A DNA stretch of 64,000 nt from NCBI GenBank assembly GCA_900541025.1, contig UQIL01000003.1, forward strand, positions 1-64,000, given 5' to 3'. This DNA is from an uncultured Collinsella sp. GTDB lineage: Bacteria > Actinomycetota > Coriobacteriia > Coriobacteriales > Coriobacteriaceae. The translations under genes were made by a program, and so were the position numbers. The notes below the pieces were generated by a model. That model made no database searches and was not told the origin of the DNA. It saw only the letters and a program-made list of their open reading frames with translations. Of the stretch, positions 52,760 to 61,006 are shown one piece after another (positions within the stretch are counted from its first letter, which is position 1; the number at the start of each line of letters is the position of its first letter).

Positions 52760-53635
52760 CTACTCGGAAAGCTCAAAGCCGTACTTGGCCCAAATCTTCT
52801 GGGCTTTCTTGTTGGTCAGGCAGAAGTCGATGAACGCCTTGGCCTCGTCGGCATGCTCGGAGCTATCGGCGACAGCGCCGGGATACACGATGGGCTTGTG
52901 CGAGTCCTCGGGGCACACGAAGGCCTCCTCGATGCCGTCGTAGCGGAAGATATCGGAGCTGTAGACAAAACCCGCCACGCAGTCGCCTGTAGAGACGTAA
53001 GACGCAGCGGTGCCGACCTTGTCGGCCAGGGCTACCTTGTCGGCGAGCTCGGGCGCGTACTCGCCGTCGTCGCCCTCGGTACCGGTATAGAGGCCCACGG
53101 AAGCCAGCGCCTGGTTGGCGTACTTGCCGGCGGGGACGGTCTTGGCGTCGCCGATGGCAATCTTACCGTCCAGATTCGCGACGTCGGCGATGGCCTCGAC
53201 CTTAGTATCGGAGCCCTCGGCGCGAATGATCACGAGATCGTTGACGAACATGTCCTCGCGGGTGTCGGTGTCGACGAGCTCGGCGGTCTCAGCGTCATCC
53301 ATGGTGCCCTTGGAAGCGGTGATGAGCACGTCGACCGTGGCGCCGGCCTTCATCTGCTCGACGAGGTCGCCGGAGGCCTTAAACTGCGTGTCGGCAAAGG
53401 TGGTGCCGGTTTGGTCGGTGTAGAGCTCCTGAACCTCGGGCAGGGCCTTCTCGAGGGAGTTAGCGGCAAAGACCTGCAGCTCGACGGTTTCCTTCTTGGA
53501 AGAGGCCTTGGCGGAGCCGACATCGGATCCGGCCGGCTCGGACGTCTTGCTGCCCGAACAGCCGGCAAGACCAAGGCCGGCAGCGGCGACAGCAGAAAGC
53601 GAAACGAATCCGCGGCGAGAAACCATATCGAACAT
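52760..53635 (-). CDS. modA: Molybdate-binding lipoprotein
   Basis: The substrate-binding protein of the Mo importer (291 residues). An N-terminal SRRGF twin-Arg-like motif and lipobox LGLAGC (Cys26) indicate an exported, lipid-anchored protein. Mature sequence shows the ModA fold: ELQVFAANSLEKALPEV, FADTQFKASGDLVEQMKAGATVDVLITAS, and FVYSSDIF. ATG 53635 has AAAGGG seven bases upstream; a TTG two codons earlier is less likely. It heads modABC. Confidence 0.92.
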   Translation of the reverse strand: MFDMVSRRGFVSLSAVAAAGLGLAGCSGSKTSEPAGSDVGSAKASSKKETVELQVFAANSLEKALPEVQELYTDQTGTTFADTQFKASGDLVEQMKAGATVDVLITASKGTMDDAETAELVDTDTREDMFVNDLVIIRAEGSDTKVEAIADVANLDGKIAIGDAKTVPAGKYANQALASVGLYTGTEGDDGEYAPELADKVALADKVGTAASYVSTGDCVAGFVYSSDIFRYDGIEEAFVCPEDSHKPIVYPGAVADSSEHADEAKAFIDFCLTNKKAQKIWAKYGFELSE

Positions 53636-53710
53636 GTTCAACCCTTTCGAACGCTATGCCCGGGCACCCCGCCTCGGGCTTTAATCTGCAATCAGATTAT
53701 ACTTCTGCGC

Positions 53711-53748
53711 GAATAATGATAGTGAGATATTATTCTCGTCAGAGAATA
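53711..53748. promoter_or_regulatory. overlapping inverted repeats upstream of modA (operator candidate)
   Basis: GAATAAT (53711-53717) pairs with ATTATTC (53729-53735), and TATTCTC (53731-53737) pairs with GAGAATA (53742-53748). The A/T-rich dyads lie 76-113 bases before the modA ATG. A ModE-type molybdate repressor is an obvious candidate by context, though the sequence is not the E. coli ModE box. Confidence 0.45.
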
Positions 53749-53838
53749 TAGTTTCGAGTTAGCGTGCACCTCGGCGTCGATTCGGCGGAAAACAAAGGCG
53801 GAGCAGCCGTTCAGGTCGCCCGGTCGCAGGTAAACCGC

Positions 53839-54318
53839 TTAGTTGGTATGTCCGCCGCCCGCCGTCATCTGAGCCGCATGCTCCAGCTGATCTGTTATGG
53901 CCTCCCAGCTTTCGCGGGCGGCCTTCGTAGAACCGGGAAAGTTTACGACAAGTGTATGACCTCGTTGCATGCAAATAGCGCGCGAGAGCATGGCGCGGCG
54001 CGTCTTGGTCATGGAGTAGGCACGAATTGCCTCGGCAATACCCGGCACATCGCGGTCGCAGACGGAACGCGTCGCCTCGGGCGTTACATCGCGCATCGAA
54101 AGCCCCGTGCCGCCGCAGGTGAGCACGACATTGGCGTGGCACTCATCGGCGGCTTCCATAATGGCATCACCGATCTCGCTGACGTCGTCGCGCACGACCA
54201 CATGTGAGGCGACCGTCCAGCCCTGTGCCTCGATAAGTTCCTCGAGTGCGGCTCCGGCCTCATCCTGCAAAAGATCGCGTGTGTCCGAGCACGTCACGAT
54301 CGATATCTTCAGCTCCAT
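53839..54318 (-). CDS. mogA: Molybdopterin adenylyltransferase (MogA/MoaB family)
   Basis: Adenylates molybdopterin before Mo insertion. The 159-residue protein has the family opening ISIVTCSDTR, the VVLTCGGTGLSMRDVTPEAT motif and VVNFPGSTKAARE. ATG 54318 follows GGGGGAATGCT. It lies ten bases after moeA on the same strand, forming a moeA-mogA unit. MoaB-like proteins share this fold and some have the same activity. Confidence 0.92.
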   Translation of the reverse strand: MELKISIVTCSDTRDLLQDEAGAALEELIEAQGWTVASHVVVRDDVSEIGDAIMEAADECHANVVLTCGGTGLSMRDVTPEATRSVCDRDVPGIAEAIRAYSMTKTRRAMLSRAICMQRGHTLVVNFPGSTKAARESWEAITDQLEHAAQMTAGGGHTN

Positions 54319-54328
54319 AGCATTCCCC

Positions 54329-55591
54329 CTACAACACGGCGCCCTCGGGCAGGTCGACGCGAACAACGTCCACGGCATCTCCCGCCTTGAGCTCGCACGG
54401 TCCTTCGTCAATACGCAGCAGGCAGTTCGCACGCTGCATAGTTCCAAGCAGCGCCGAATTCTGTGTCTTAGCCTCGGTCACCAACAACTCACCGGTCTCG
54501 GGGTCGCGCAAAACCGTGGCGCGATCGAAGAAGCGGCGATGCTGTCGCTTTTTCACGCCGTGCGTGAGCGTCGCCTGCTGCACGGGACGCGCAACCTCGG
54601 CAAAACCGCGCATCTTGCGAATCGCCGGACGGGCAAGCATCTCAAAGCCCACATACGCCGCGGCCGGGTTGCCCGAAAGCCCCAGGTAGGGCTTACCCCC
54701 GAGCAAGCCAAACGTGATGGCCTTGCCCGGACGCATCGAGATGCGGTCAAACAGCACCTCGCCCTCACGCCGGACGAGCGCCGTCACATAGTCGTAATCG
54801 CCCGCCGAGGCGCCACCGCTCGTAATGACAAAGTCGCACTCCTGCACGGCACGATGCACCAGCTCGGCGATCGCTTGCTCATCATCGGGCGCAATGCCGT
54901 AGAACACGGGCTCCGCGCCGGCATCGAGTGCTTCGGCCATCAACGCCGACGAGTTGGAATCGCGAATCTGCCCGCGCGCCGGCAGCTCACCCGGCGCGAC
55001 CAGCTCCGTGCCCAGCGAGATAATGCCCACGCGCGGAGCGGCATGCACCTTCACGTTCGCATACCCGGCGCTCGCCAGCAGGCCGGCGCCCGCCGGAGCC
55101 ACAACCTCGCCGGCGCGCATCACGACGTCGCCGGCATGAGCTTCCTCAGCAGCCGAGCGAACGTTCTCCCCCACCTTGGCCGGCGCCGAGAACCTCACAC
55201 GCGAGCCCTCGTTGCCGTCACCGTCGAGCACATCAACGATCTCATACTTCACCACGGCATCGGCACCTTCGGGTACCGGCGCGCCCGTCATGATGCGGAC
55301 CGTCTCGCCCGCGCCGATTGCGCCCTCAAACACATGGCCCGCGGCCTCGTGTCCGATAACGTCGAGCGTCACCGGCGCCTCGCCAGATGCCTGCGCCAAG
55401 TCCGCCGAGCGCACGGCATATCCGTCCATAGCGCTGTTGGCAAACGGCGAGATGTCGATATCGGCCACCGCGTCCTCGGCCAAGGGAAAACCAGCCGCCT
55501 GCCACACGGGAATCTCGATGAGATCCGTCGGAGCAACGTGCGACAAAACAATCGACTGCGCATCCTCCAACGGTATGAGTTTCTCTGCCAT
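54329..55591 (-). CDS. moeA: Molybdopterin molybdenumtransferase
   Basis: Inserts Mo into adenylated molybdopterin. The 420-residue length is standard. Motifs: SPFANSAMDGYAVRS near residue 45, MTGAPVPEGADAVV, GIISLGTELVAPGELPARGQIRDSNS, ITSGGASAGDYDYV, and LGLSGNPAAAYVGFE. ATG 55591 has AAGAGG upstream. It pairs with mogA and supports the Mo hydroxylase, fdhF and the PhsA-like enzyme. Confidence 0.96.
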   Translation of the reverse strand: MAEKLIPLEDAQSIVLSHVAPTDLIEIPVWQAAGFPLAEDAVADIDISPFANSAMDGYAVRSADLAQASGEAPVTLDVIGHEAAGHVFEGAIGAGETVRIMTGAPVPEGADAVVKYEIVDVLDGDGNEGSRVRFSAPAKVGENVRSAAEEAHAGDVVMRAGEVVAPAGAGLLASAGYANVKVHAAPRVGIISLGTELVAPGELPARGQIRDSNSSALMAEALDAGAEPVFYGIAPDDEQAIAELVHRAVQECDFVITSGGASAGDYDYVTALVRREGEVLFDRISMRPGKAITFGLLGGKPYLGLSGNPAAAYVGFEMLARPAIRKMRGFAEVARPVQQATLTHGVKKRQHRRFFDRATVLRDPETGELLVTEAKTQNSALLGTMQRANCLLRIDEGPCELKAGDAVDVVRVDLPEGAVL

Positions 55592-55802
55592 ATGCACCTC
55601 TTAATGCCACGGCGCACAACAGGGGCGCCAATTCTTTATGCTTGTCTCAGTATAATCCCCCGACGCACGACCGCGACTCGGCCTGTACCAGCAAATACAC
55701 CTGTCGGTTGCAGGCCGCGAAACAGAATGGAAACCAACCCACCGGCTCGTCGCGTTTACCGCGTTTTATAATTGCTTGCGTTGCAACCTAAAAGAGGAAC
55801 GT

Positions 55803-57224
55803 ATGGCTCATAACGACAAACCCGAAAGCGCAAACAAAGCGCAGGATCATTTCCAGCCGCTCGACGACGGCGGTTTTTTCTCCCTTAATGACGTCATCAC
55901 GGCAGGCAGGCATCAACTTACCCGCTCCGAGCATCTCTTGGCTGCCGACACGCGCCGCAACGCCCGCAACCTACTAGCGAGCACTAAGTTGCTCGTACTC
56001 GTCGTCACCGTCTCGCTCGCCATGGGCGTTGCCGCTTGGGCGTTTTTGGCCTCATTAAATATCGCGACCGACTATCGCGAGCACCATGCGTGGATTTACG
56101 CGCTGCTTCCCGTTGTTGGCGTTGCCACCGCATGGGTGTACAAAAACCACGGTCTCGCCGCCAAGCGTGGCAACAACCTGGTCATCGACTCCGCTCTGGG
56201 CACACGCCTCATCCATATGCGCATGGCCATCCTCACCTTCGTCTGCTCCACGCTCACGCACCTCACCGGCGGCTCGGCCGGTCGCGAGGGAGCTGCGGTG
56301 CAGATTGGCGGCACCATCGCCAGCAACATCTCGAGCCTCGCCCACCTCAAAAAGCATGACCACCACGACCTCATGCTCGCCGGCATCTCGTCGGCCTTTG
56401 GCGCCGTGTTCGGCTCGCCCCTTGCCGGGGCTTTCTTTGGCATGGAGATGTGCTTCATCGGCAAGATCGACTACACCGCGGGCATCTACTGCCTGGTCGC
56501 TTCGTTTACCGGCTACTTTACGTCGCTTGCCTTGGGAACCGAGTACGAGGCGAATGTTATCGCCAGCGTTCCCAACATGACACCACGGACGGTTGTCATC
56601 GTTGTTATCAGTGCCATTATCTTCGGTCTGACGGCACGCCTCTTTGCCTGGTCAGTTCGAACCGTCAAGAGCCTGTACGGTCGCTTTATCACCAATTACC
56701 TCGTTCGCGCACTCATAGGCGCACTCGTGGTTTTGGCCGCCTATGCCCTCCTCGACGCCTGGGACTACGCCGGCCTTTCCACGTGGCTTTCCGGCGCCGG
56801 ATTTGCCGGCAACACCACCCTGGCGGACGCAGTCATCAAGTTGGTCGTCACAGCGCTCACCTTGGGCGCTGGCTTCCAAGGCGGCGAGGTCACGCCCCTG
56901 TTTGGCATCGGTGCGGCACTCGGTGGCTGGATAGGTTGCCTTACCGGGCTCGACCCCAGTTTTCTGGCGGCTCTCGGCATGCTCGGCGTGTTCTGCGCCG
57001 GCCTCAACGTGCCCATCACCACCTGCATGATGGCCATCGACCTGTTCCACGGCACGGCCGCCGGGTTCTTTGTCATCGTGGCCTTTATCAGCTACCTAAC
57101 CGGCGGACACCGCGGCGTGTACCCCGCCCAGCGCATCATCTCACCCAAGCGCCGTTCGCTTATTGTGGATGAGGGCGGTACGGTAGCGGATGCCATCGAG
57201 CGCCACAACGACCTGATAGAGTAG
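55803..57224 (+). CDS. CLC-family anion/proton antiporter, probably fluoride type
   Basis: A 473-residue CLC protein with ~10-12 membrane helices. Motifs: GSAGREGAAVQIG (gating Glu), GSPLAGAFFGMEM and GGEVTPLFGIGAALG. The first selectivity-filter motif, GSGIP in chloride CLCs, is replaced by KRGNNLVID, which is the pattern of fluoride-exporting CLC-F proteins. ATG 55803 follows AAGAGGAACGT. No fluoride (crcB) riboswitch is recognised upstream. Followed after 87 bases by a lipid kinase gene on the same strand. Confidence 0.88.
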   Translation: MAHNDKPESANKAQDHFQPLDDGGFFSLNDVITAGRHQLTRSEHLLAADTRRNARNLLASTKLLVLVVTVSLAMGVAAWAFLASLNIATDYREHHAWIYALLPVVGVATAWVYKNHGLAAKRGNNLVIDSALGTRLIHMRMAILTFVCSTLTHLTGGSAGREGAAVQIGGTIASNISSLAHLKKHDHHDLMLAGISSAFGAVFGSPLAGAFFGMEMCFIGKIDYTAGIYCLVASFTGYFTSLALGTEYEANVIASVPNMTPRTVVIVVISAIIFGLTARLFAWSVRTVKSLYGRFITNYLVRALIGALVVLAAYALLDAWDYAGLSTWLSGAGFAGNTTLADAVIKLVVTALTLGAGFQGGEVTPLFGIGAALGGWIGCLTGLDPSFLAALGMLGVFCAGLNVPITTCMMAIDLFHGTAAGFFVIVAFISYLTGGHRGVYPAQRIISPKRRSLIVDEGGTVADAIERHNDLIE

Positions 57225-57311
57225 ACGTTAGTATTCGCCGTGCAGCCACAATCGGGGGCAATTCGACCTGAGCGCGACCGCACCGTCACGTCATACGCCG
57301 GGAGTCGCCCC

Positions 57312-58274
57312 ATGCATGCAACTGATTTTGCCCGCACGCTCATCATCGCCAACCCAGCCGCCCAGTCGGGTGCGGCGCGCGAAGTTGCCGAGCGCCTGCA
57401 ACGCTTTTTGGATATGACCGCGCGCGCATCCCAGTTTGACCTGGTGCTGACCGAGCGCATGGGACACGCCAAGGAGCTGGCCGCACAGGCTCAGGGCTAT
57501 CGCACCGTTATCGCCCTTGGCGGCGACGGCGTGATTCACGAGGTCGTCAACGGGCTTATGACGCAAGAGGAGGGCACCCGCCCCGCCCTTGCCGTCCTGC
57601 CCGTGGGCTCCGGCAACGATTTTGCCCAAACGCTCGGCATCGACGATTTCTCCGGCAAGGATTTTGGCGCGCTGCTCACCTGCGAGCTGCAGCGTCAGGA
57701 CATCGGGCGCATTCGCTCGTGGAGCCCTGCGAGCGGCAGCGGCGAGGCTACCGTTGAGTACTACGACCAGACACTTTCGGTCGGCATCGATGCCGCCATC
57801 GGCCTGGGCACCACCAAGCTGCGCAAAAAGACGGGCTTGACGGGCGCTCCGCTCTACACTCTCTCGGGACTTGAGCAGTTTGGCCTACGCTATCGCAACT
57901 ACCCCATGACCATCAGCTTTGATGGCGCGCCCGCCGAGCGCGTGCGGGCGATTATCATGGCCATCCAGCTGGGACCCACCTATGGTTCGGGCTATCGCAT
58001 CTGTCCCAACGCCGACCCGTGCGACGGCATACTCGACGTCTGCTACGCCTGCGGCCCCGTTCCGCGCGCGGTCGCGCTTCCCATGTTCCTTTCGGCCAAA
58101 GATGGCCACCATACCAAGCTGCCACCGGTTCGCATGCGCCGCTGTCGCCATGCCGAGCTTACCTTTGAGGAGCCCGACTACCCCATTCAGGCCGACGGCG
58201 AGCCCGTTGTCGCCTCGCGCATCGAGGTCGACATCCTCGCCGGCGCCCTCCACGTCTGGCACCCCACCCGCTAA
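57312..58274 (+). CDS. Diacylglycerol/sphingosine kinase-family lipid kinase (YegS/DgkB type)
   Basis: A 320-residue DAGK_cat protein: LIIANPAAQSGAA at the N-terminus, the nucleotide-binding ALGGDGVIHEVVNGL and VLPVGSGNDFAQTLG, and GIDAAIGLGTTK. It likely phosphorylates diacylglycerol or a related lipid at the membrane. ATG 57312 chosen with GGGAG eight bases upstream; an ATG-less extension to 57240 is possible. Ends in a family A palindrome shared with the converging gene. Confidence 0.9.
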   Translation: MHATDFARTLIIANPAAQSGAAREVAERLQRFLDMTARASQFDLVLTERMGHAKELAAQAQGYRTVIALGGDGVIHEVVNGLMTQEEGTRPALAVLPVGSGNDFAQTLGIDDFSGKDFGALLTCELQRQDIGRIRSWSPASGSGEATVEYYDQTLSVGIDAAIGLGTTKLRKKTGLTGAPLYTLSGLEQFGLRYRNYPMTISFDGAPAERVRAIIMAIQLGPTYGSGYRICPNADPCDGILDVCYACGPVPRAVALPMFLSAKDGHHTKLPPVRMRRCRHAELTFEEPDYPIQADGEPVVASRIEVDILAGALHVWHPTR

Positions 58275-58283
58275 CCCCACCTA

Positions 58284-58350
58284 AGTTGCGGTGAAATAGG
58301 GACTGTCTTACGGCTTTAGCTGCATAAACAGTCCCTATTTCACCGCAACT
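58284..58350. repeat. palindromic dispersed repeat, family A, copy 6
   Basis: Perfect 23-bp arms at 58284-58306 and 58328-58350, loop 21 bases; begins 10 bases after the lipid kinase stop and ends 10 before the converging release-factor-like stop. Arm sequence identical to copy 1 over its length. Confidence 0.9.
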
Positions 58351-58360
58351 TACGAGGAGG

Positions 58361-58741
58361 CTATTCCTCCCCGCCCGGCTTGCGACGGTTGGCCTTTTTA
58401 ATGGCGTTGAAGTGCTTGTCATTAAGCCTGCGCTGGCGAGAGCGCTGAGGCACCTTGGTCTTTACGCGTCGACGCGGTGGACGCCCGCGACGCTCAAGCT
58501 CAGCGCGCAGCTTACGCAGGCAGCTCGCGCGATTCTGAAACTGGCTGCGGCTCTCACGCGCCGTCACGACAATCCCCGTGGGCCCATGTTTCATGCGCAC
58601 CGCAGAGTCCGTCGTGTTCACGCCCTGCCCACCCGGACCCGTCGCGCGAAACACCTGTACCTCGCAATCGCGCGCCAGCTCCTCAACCGACATCTCGGCA
58701 AAGCGCGCATACTCGCGCCAGCCCATCTTGTTCTCGTCCAT
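58361..58741 (-). CDS. Class I release factor-like peptidyl-tRNA hydrolase domain protein (GGQ)
   Basis: A 126-residue stand-alone catalytic domain: VFRATGPGGQGVNTTDSAVRMKHGPTGIVV with the GGQ loop at ~residues 35-37, followed by an Arg/Lys-rich C-terminal tail (RRLNDKHFNAIKKANRRKPG) like those that enter the ribosomal mRNA channel in ArfB or bind RNA in MTRFR. It lacks codon-recognition domains, so a ribosome-rescue role is likely. ATG 58741 follows GGGGAGGTGTTGAT. The usual Ser before GPGGQ is Thr here. Confidence 0.85.
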   Translation of the reverse strand: MDENKMGWREYARFAEMSVEELARDCEVQVFRATGPGGQGVNTTDSAVRMKHGPTGIVVTARESRSQFQNRASCLRKLRAELERRGRPPRRRVKTKVPQRSRQRRLNDKHFNAIKKANRRKPGGEE

Positions 58742-58766
58742 ATCAACACCTCCCCTCATACAAAAA

Positions 58767-58797
58767 ATGTGACAAAGGGACAGTCCCTTTGTCACAT
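58767..58797. repeat. compact perfect palindrome, family B
   Basis: 15-bp arms (ATGTGACAAAGGGAC and its complement) with a single-base centre, just upstream of the release factor-like gene and 27 bases past the xpt stop. Its AGGGAC-GT core also appears in family A arms. Confidence 0.88.
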
Positions 58798-58824
58798 CGC
58801 ATACCAATCGCTTATGTTGCGCGC

Positions 58825-59403
58825 TTAGGCGAAGGTGATCTCGCCGTTCTCGCAGTCCATATCGGCGATACGGGCCAAGCTCTCAACGCGGAAGCCGCGC
58901 TTACGGAGCTTATCGCCGCCGCCCTGGAAGCCCTTCTCAACGGCAATGCCAATGCCGGCAACTTCGGCGCCCGCAGCCTCGCAGATCTTAATAAGGCCCT
59001 CAAGCGCGCAGCCGTTGGCCAGGAAGTCGTCGATAATCAGGACCTTATCGCCCTCGGACAGAAAGCGCTTGCCGACAATGACCGGGTACTCCTTCTGCTT
59101 GGTAAAGGAGTAGATGGTCGTGGCATACTGCTCGCCGTCAAGGTTGATGGACTGGGCCTTCTTTGCAAAGACCACCGGCACGCCGCCAAAATGCTGAGCT
59201 GCGATGCAGGCCATACCAATACCCGAAGCCTCAATCGTCAGGATCTTGTTGATCTCGACACCCTCGAACAGACGGGCCCATTCGGCGCCCATGTGGTCGA
59301 ACAGCTCAACGTCGCACTGGTGGTTGAGGAAGGCATCAACCTTAAGGACGTTACCGGCCTTTACGATGCCGTCATGGCGAATACGATCCTCAAGCTCCTG
59401 CAT
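58825..59403 (-). CDS. xpt: Xanthine phosphoribosyltransferase
   Basis: Salvages xanthine with PRPP to XMP. The 192-residue protein has the family signature FLNHQCDVELFDHMGAEWA, ILTIEASGIGMACIAA and the PRPP motif VLIIDDFLANGCALEGL (~residues 120-136). ATG 59403 follows AAGGGGTTGCGCC. No purine riboswitch is recognised in 59404-59560. MFS exporter gene lies upstream. Confidence 0.95.
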   Translation of the reverse strand: MQELEDRIRHDGIVKAGNVLKVDAFLNHQCDVELFDHMGAEWARLFEGVEINKILTIEASGIGMACIAAQHFGGVPVVFAKKAQSINLDGEQYATTIYSFTKQKEYPVIVGKRFLSEGDKVLIIDDFLANGCALEGLIKICEAAGAEVAGIGIAVEKGFQGGGDKLRKRGFRVESLARIADMDCENGEITFA

Positions 59404-59560
59404 GGCGCAACCCCTTCTCGCGGCAACGATACCGCGCGATTAATAAACGTTGTTCGATAGTCTACCACGGACCGACCCCCGCCCGCCCCACAAGCCACAT
59501 CGCACCACAAACCAGTCTTTTTGGGACGGCGCGAATCGTGGCAGACAGCCTCCCAACATG

Positions 59561-60865
59561 CTAATGGCGGGCGCGCATCTTCACCAAACGCACCATGGCA
59601 AGCGCAAAGCCCACGGCGGCCACAGCCATGAGTACGTAGAACACCGAGCGAAAGCCGAATAGGAATACGTCCGGACGACCTGTAACAAAACTGGTCACGG
59701 CCTCGCCCATTGCCACGCTCATCTGCCCATACAGGATATGCGACGCCGCCGTAATGCCGAGCGCCATGCCGGCGTAGCGTGCCAAACTACCCAGGCTGCC
59801 CGCAAAGCCGAGCGCTTCGCGCGGAGCCGAGCCCATATACAGCGAGTTGTTGGGGCTCTGGAAAATCGACGTACCGCACGACATAAACGCGGCACAGCAC
59901 ACAATCACAGGGATGGAAGAGTGCTCGTCGAGCGTACTTACCGCAAAGAGCCCGCACACGTACACGCCCAGGCCGACCGCCGTGGGACCCTCGCAGCCAA
60001 CACGGTCCGAAACCGCACCCGAAAGCGGGCCGATAAAGGCATTCACCATCGGCAGCGCCAAAAACAGCAATCCGGAAATGTCGGAACCAAAGCCGTGGGC
60101 GTCCTGAAAATAGAACGGCAGGATAAACTCGGATGCGCCAATACCAACGAACACGATGAGCATGCAGGCAAGGTTGATGGTGAAGGCCGAATTTGCAAAG
60201 CAGCGACGCGCGGCCTCCGCCAGCGACATGGGGCGCTCGCCGGCCTCCGGCTTTACATGCGGCAGCGTGTAGAGCCCCACGATAAACGAGATGACGCCAA
60301 TGGGCAGGTTGATGAGGAAGATGCTCTCCCAAGGAAAGCTTGCCACCAGCATGCCGCCGAGCACGGGGCCACACATCATGCCGAGGGCCACAAAGGTCGC
60401 GAGAATACCCATAGCACGGCCTCGTTCGCGCGCCGGAAACGACTCGGTGATGATACCCATGTTGTTAGCCATGGCCGCCGCGCAACCGACGCCCTGAACA
60501 ATGCGTGCCAGGATAAGAACCTCGAGCGAGGCCGAAAGGCCGCACAGCAGCGAACCGACCGAAAAGACGATGACACCCAGCTGGAACACATTCACCTTGC
60601 CGCGCACGTCACCCAGACGGCCAAACGGCAACATAGCCACGCATGTCGCAAGCAGGTACACCGAGCTCACCAGCTGAATGCGATCGAGGCCCACGCCCAG
60701 CTCCTTTTGCATCACGGGCAGCGCCACGGTCACGACGGTCGAATCCAAACACACCATAAAGGTCATGACGAGCACGGTGAACAGAATCGCCCATTTATTC
60801 TTACCGTGGGTGTCGCCCTCTAGGGCAATGTGTTCGCGGCGCAGCTGCTCGGCAGTTTTCTCCAT
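59561..60865 (-). CDS. MFS drug/H+ antiporter-like transporter
   Basis: A 434-residue major facilitator with ~12-14 helices. The N-terminal half carries CLDSTVVTVALPVMQKELG (motif D1 of DHA2-type exporters), FGRLGDVRGKVNVFQLG (motif A) and RIVQGVGCAAAMANN (motif C/B region). Probably a drug or metabolite exporter; substrate unknown. ATG 60865 follows AAAGGATATAC. It lies between metY-like and xpt genes, separated from the former by a terminator. Confidence 0.85.
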   Translation of the reverse strand: MEKTAEQLRREHIALEGDTHGKNKWAILFTVLVMTFMVCLDSTVVTVALPVMQKELGVGLDRIQLVSSVYLLATCVAMLPFGRLGDVRGKVNVFQLGVIVFSVGSLLCGLSASLEVLILARIVQGVGCAAAMANNMGIITESFPARERGRAMGILATFVALGMMCGPVLGGMLVASFPWESIFLINLPIGVISFIVGLYTLPHVKPEAGERPMSLAEAARRCFANSAFTINLACMLIVFVGIGASEFILPFYFQDAHGFGSDISGLLFLALPMVNAFIGPLSGAVSDRVGCEGPTAVGLGVYVCGLFAVSTLDEHSSIPVIVCCAAFMSCGTSIFQSPNNSLYMGSAPREALGFAGSLGSLARYAGMALGITAASHILYGQMSVAMGEAVTSFVTGRPDVFLFGFRSVFYVLMAVAAVGFALAMVRLVKMRARH

Positions 60866-60890
60866 GTATATCCTTTCTATCGTGCAACGC

Positions 60891-60937
60891 AAAAACGGGA
60901 CCCCAATCGCCTACAAACGGACACGATCGGGGTCCCG
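60891..60937 (-). terminator. Rho-independent terminator after the PLP sulfhydrylase gene
   Basis: CGGGACCCCGATCG/CGATTGGGGTCCCG (one G-U) stem followed by TTTTTGC on the minus strand, 70 bases past the stop. Confidence 0.8.
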
Positions 60938-61006
60938 CCTACGGAATCGGAACTATGAGGACGTCGTCAGCCGAAAAGCCGTCCCACGCCTCGCACGCAC
61001 GCTAGC

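Noticed and set aside
55640..55802. Fluoride (crcB) riboswitch upstream of the CLC-F-like gene
   Set aside because: No GGNGATGG...CTGATGRCTCCT pattern is seen in the leader.
59404..59560. Purine riboswitch upstream of xpt
   Set aside because: No match to the purine aptamer core (TATA...CTAC, loop-loop kissing hairpins).
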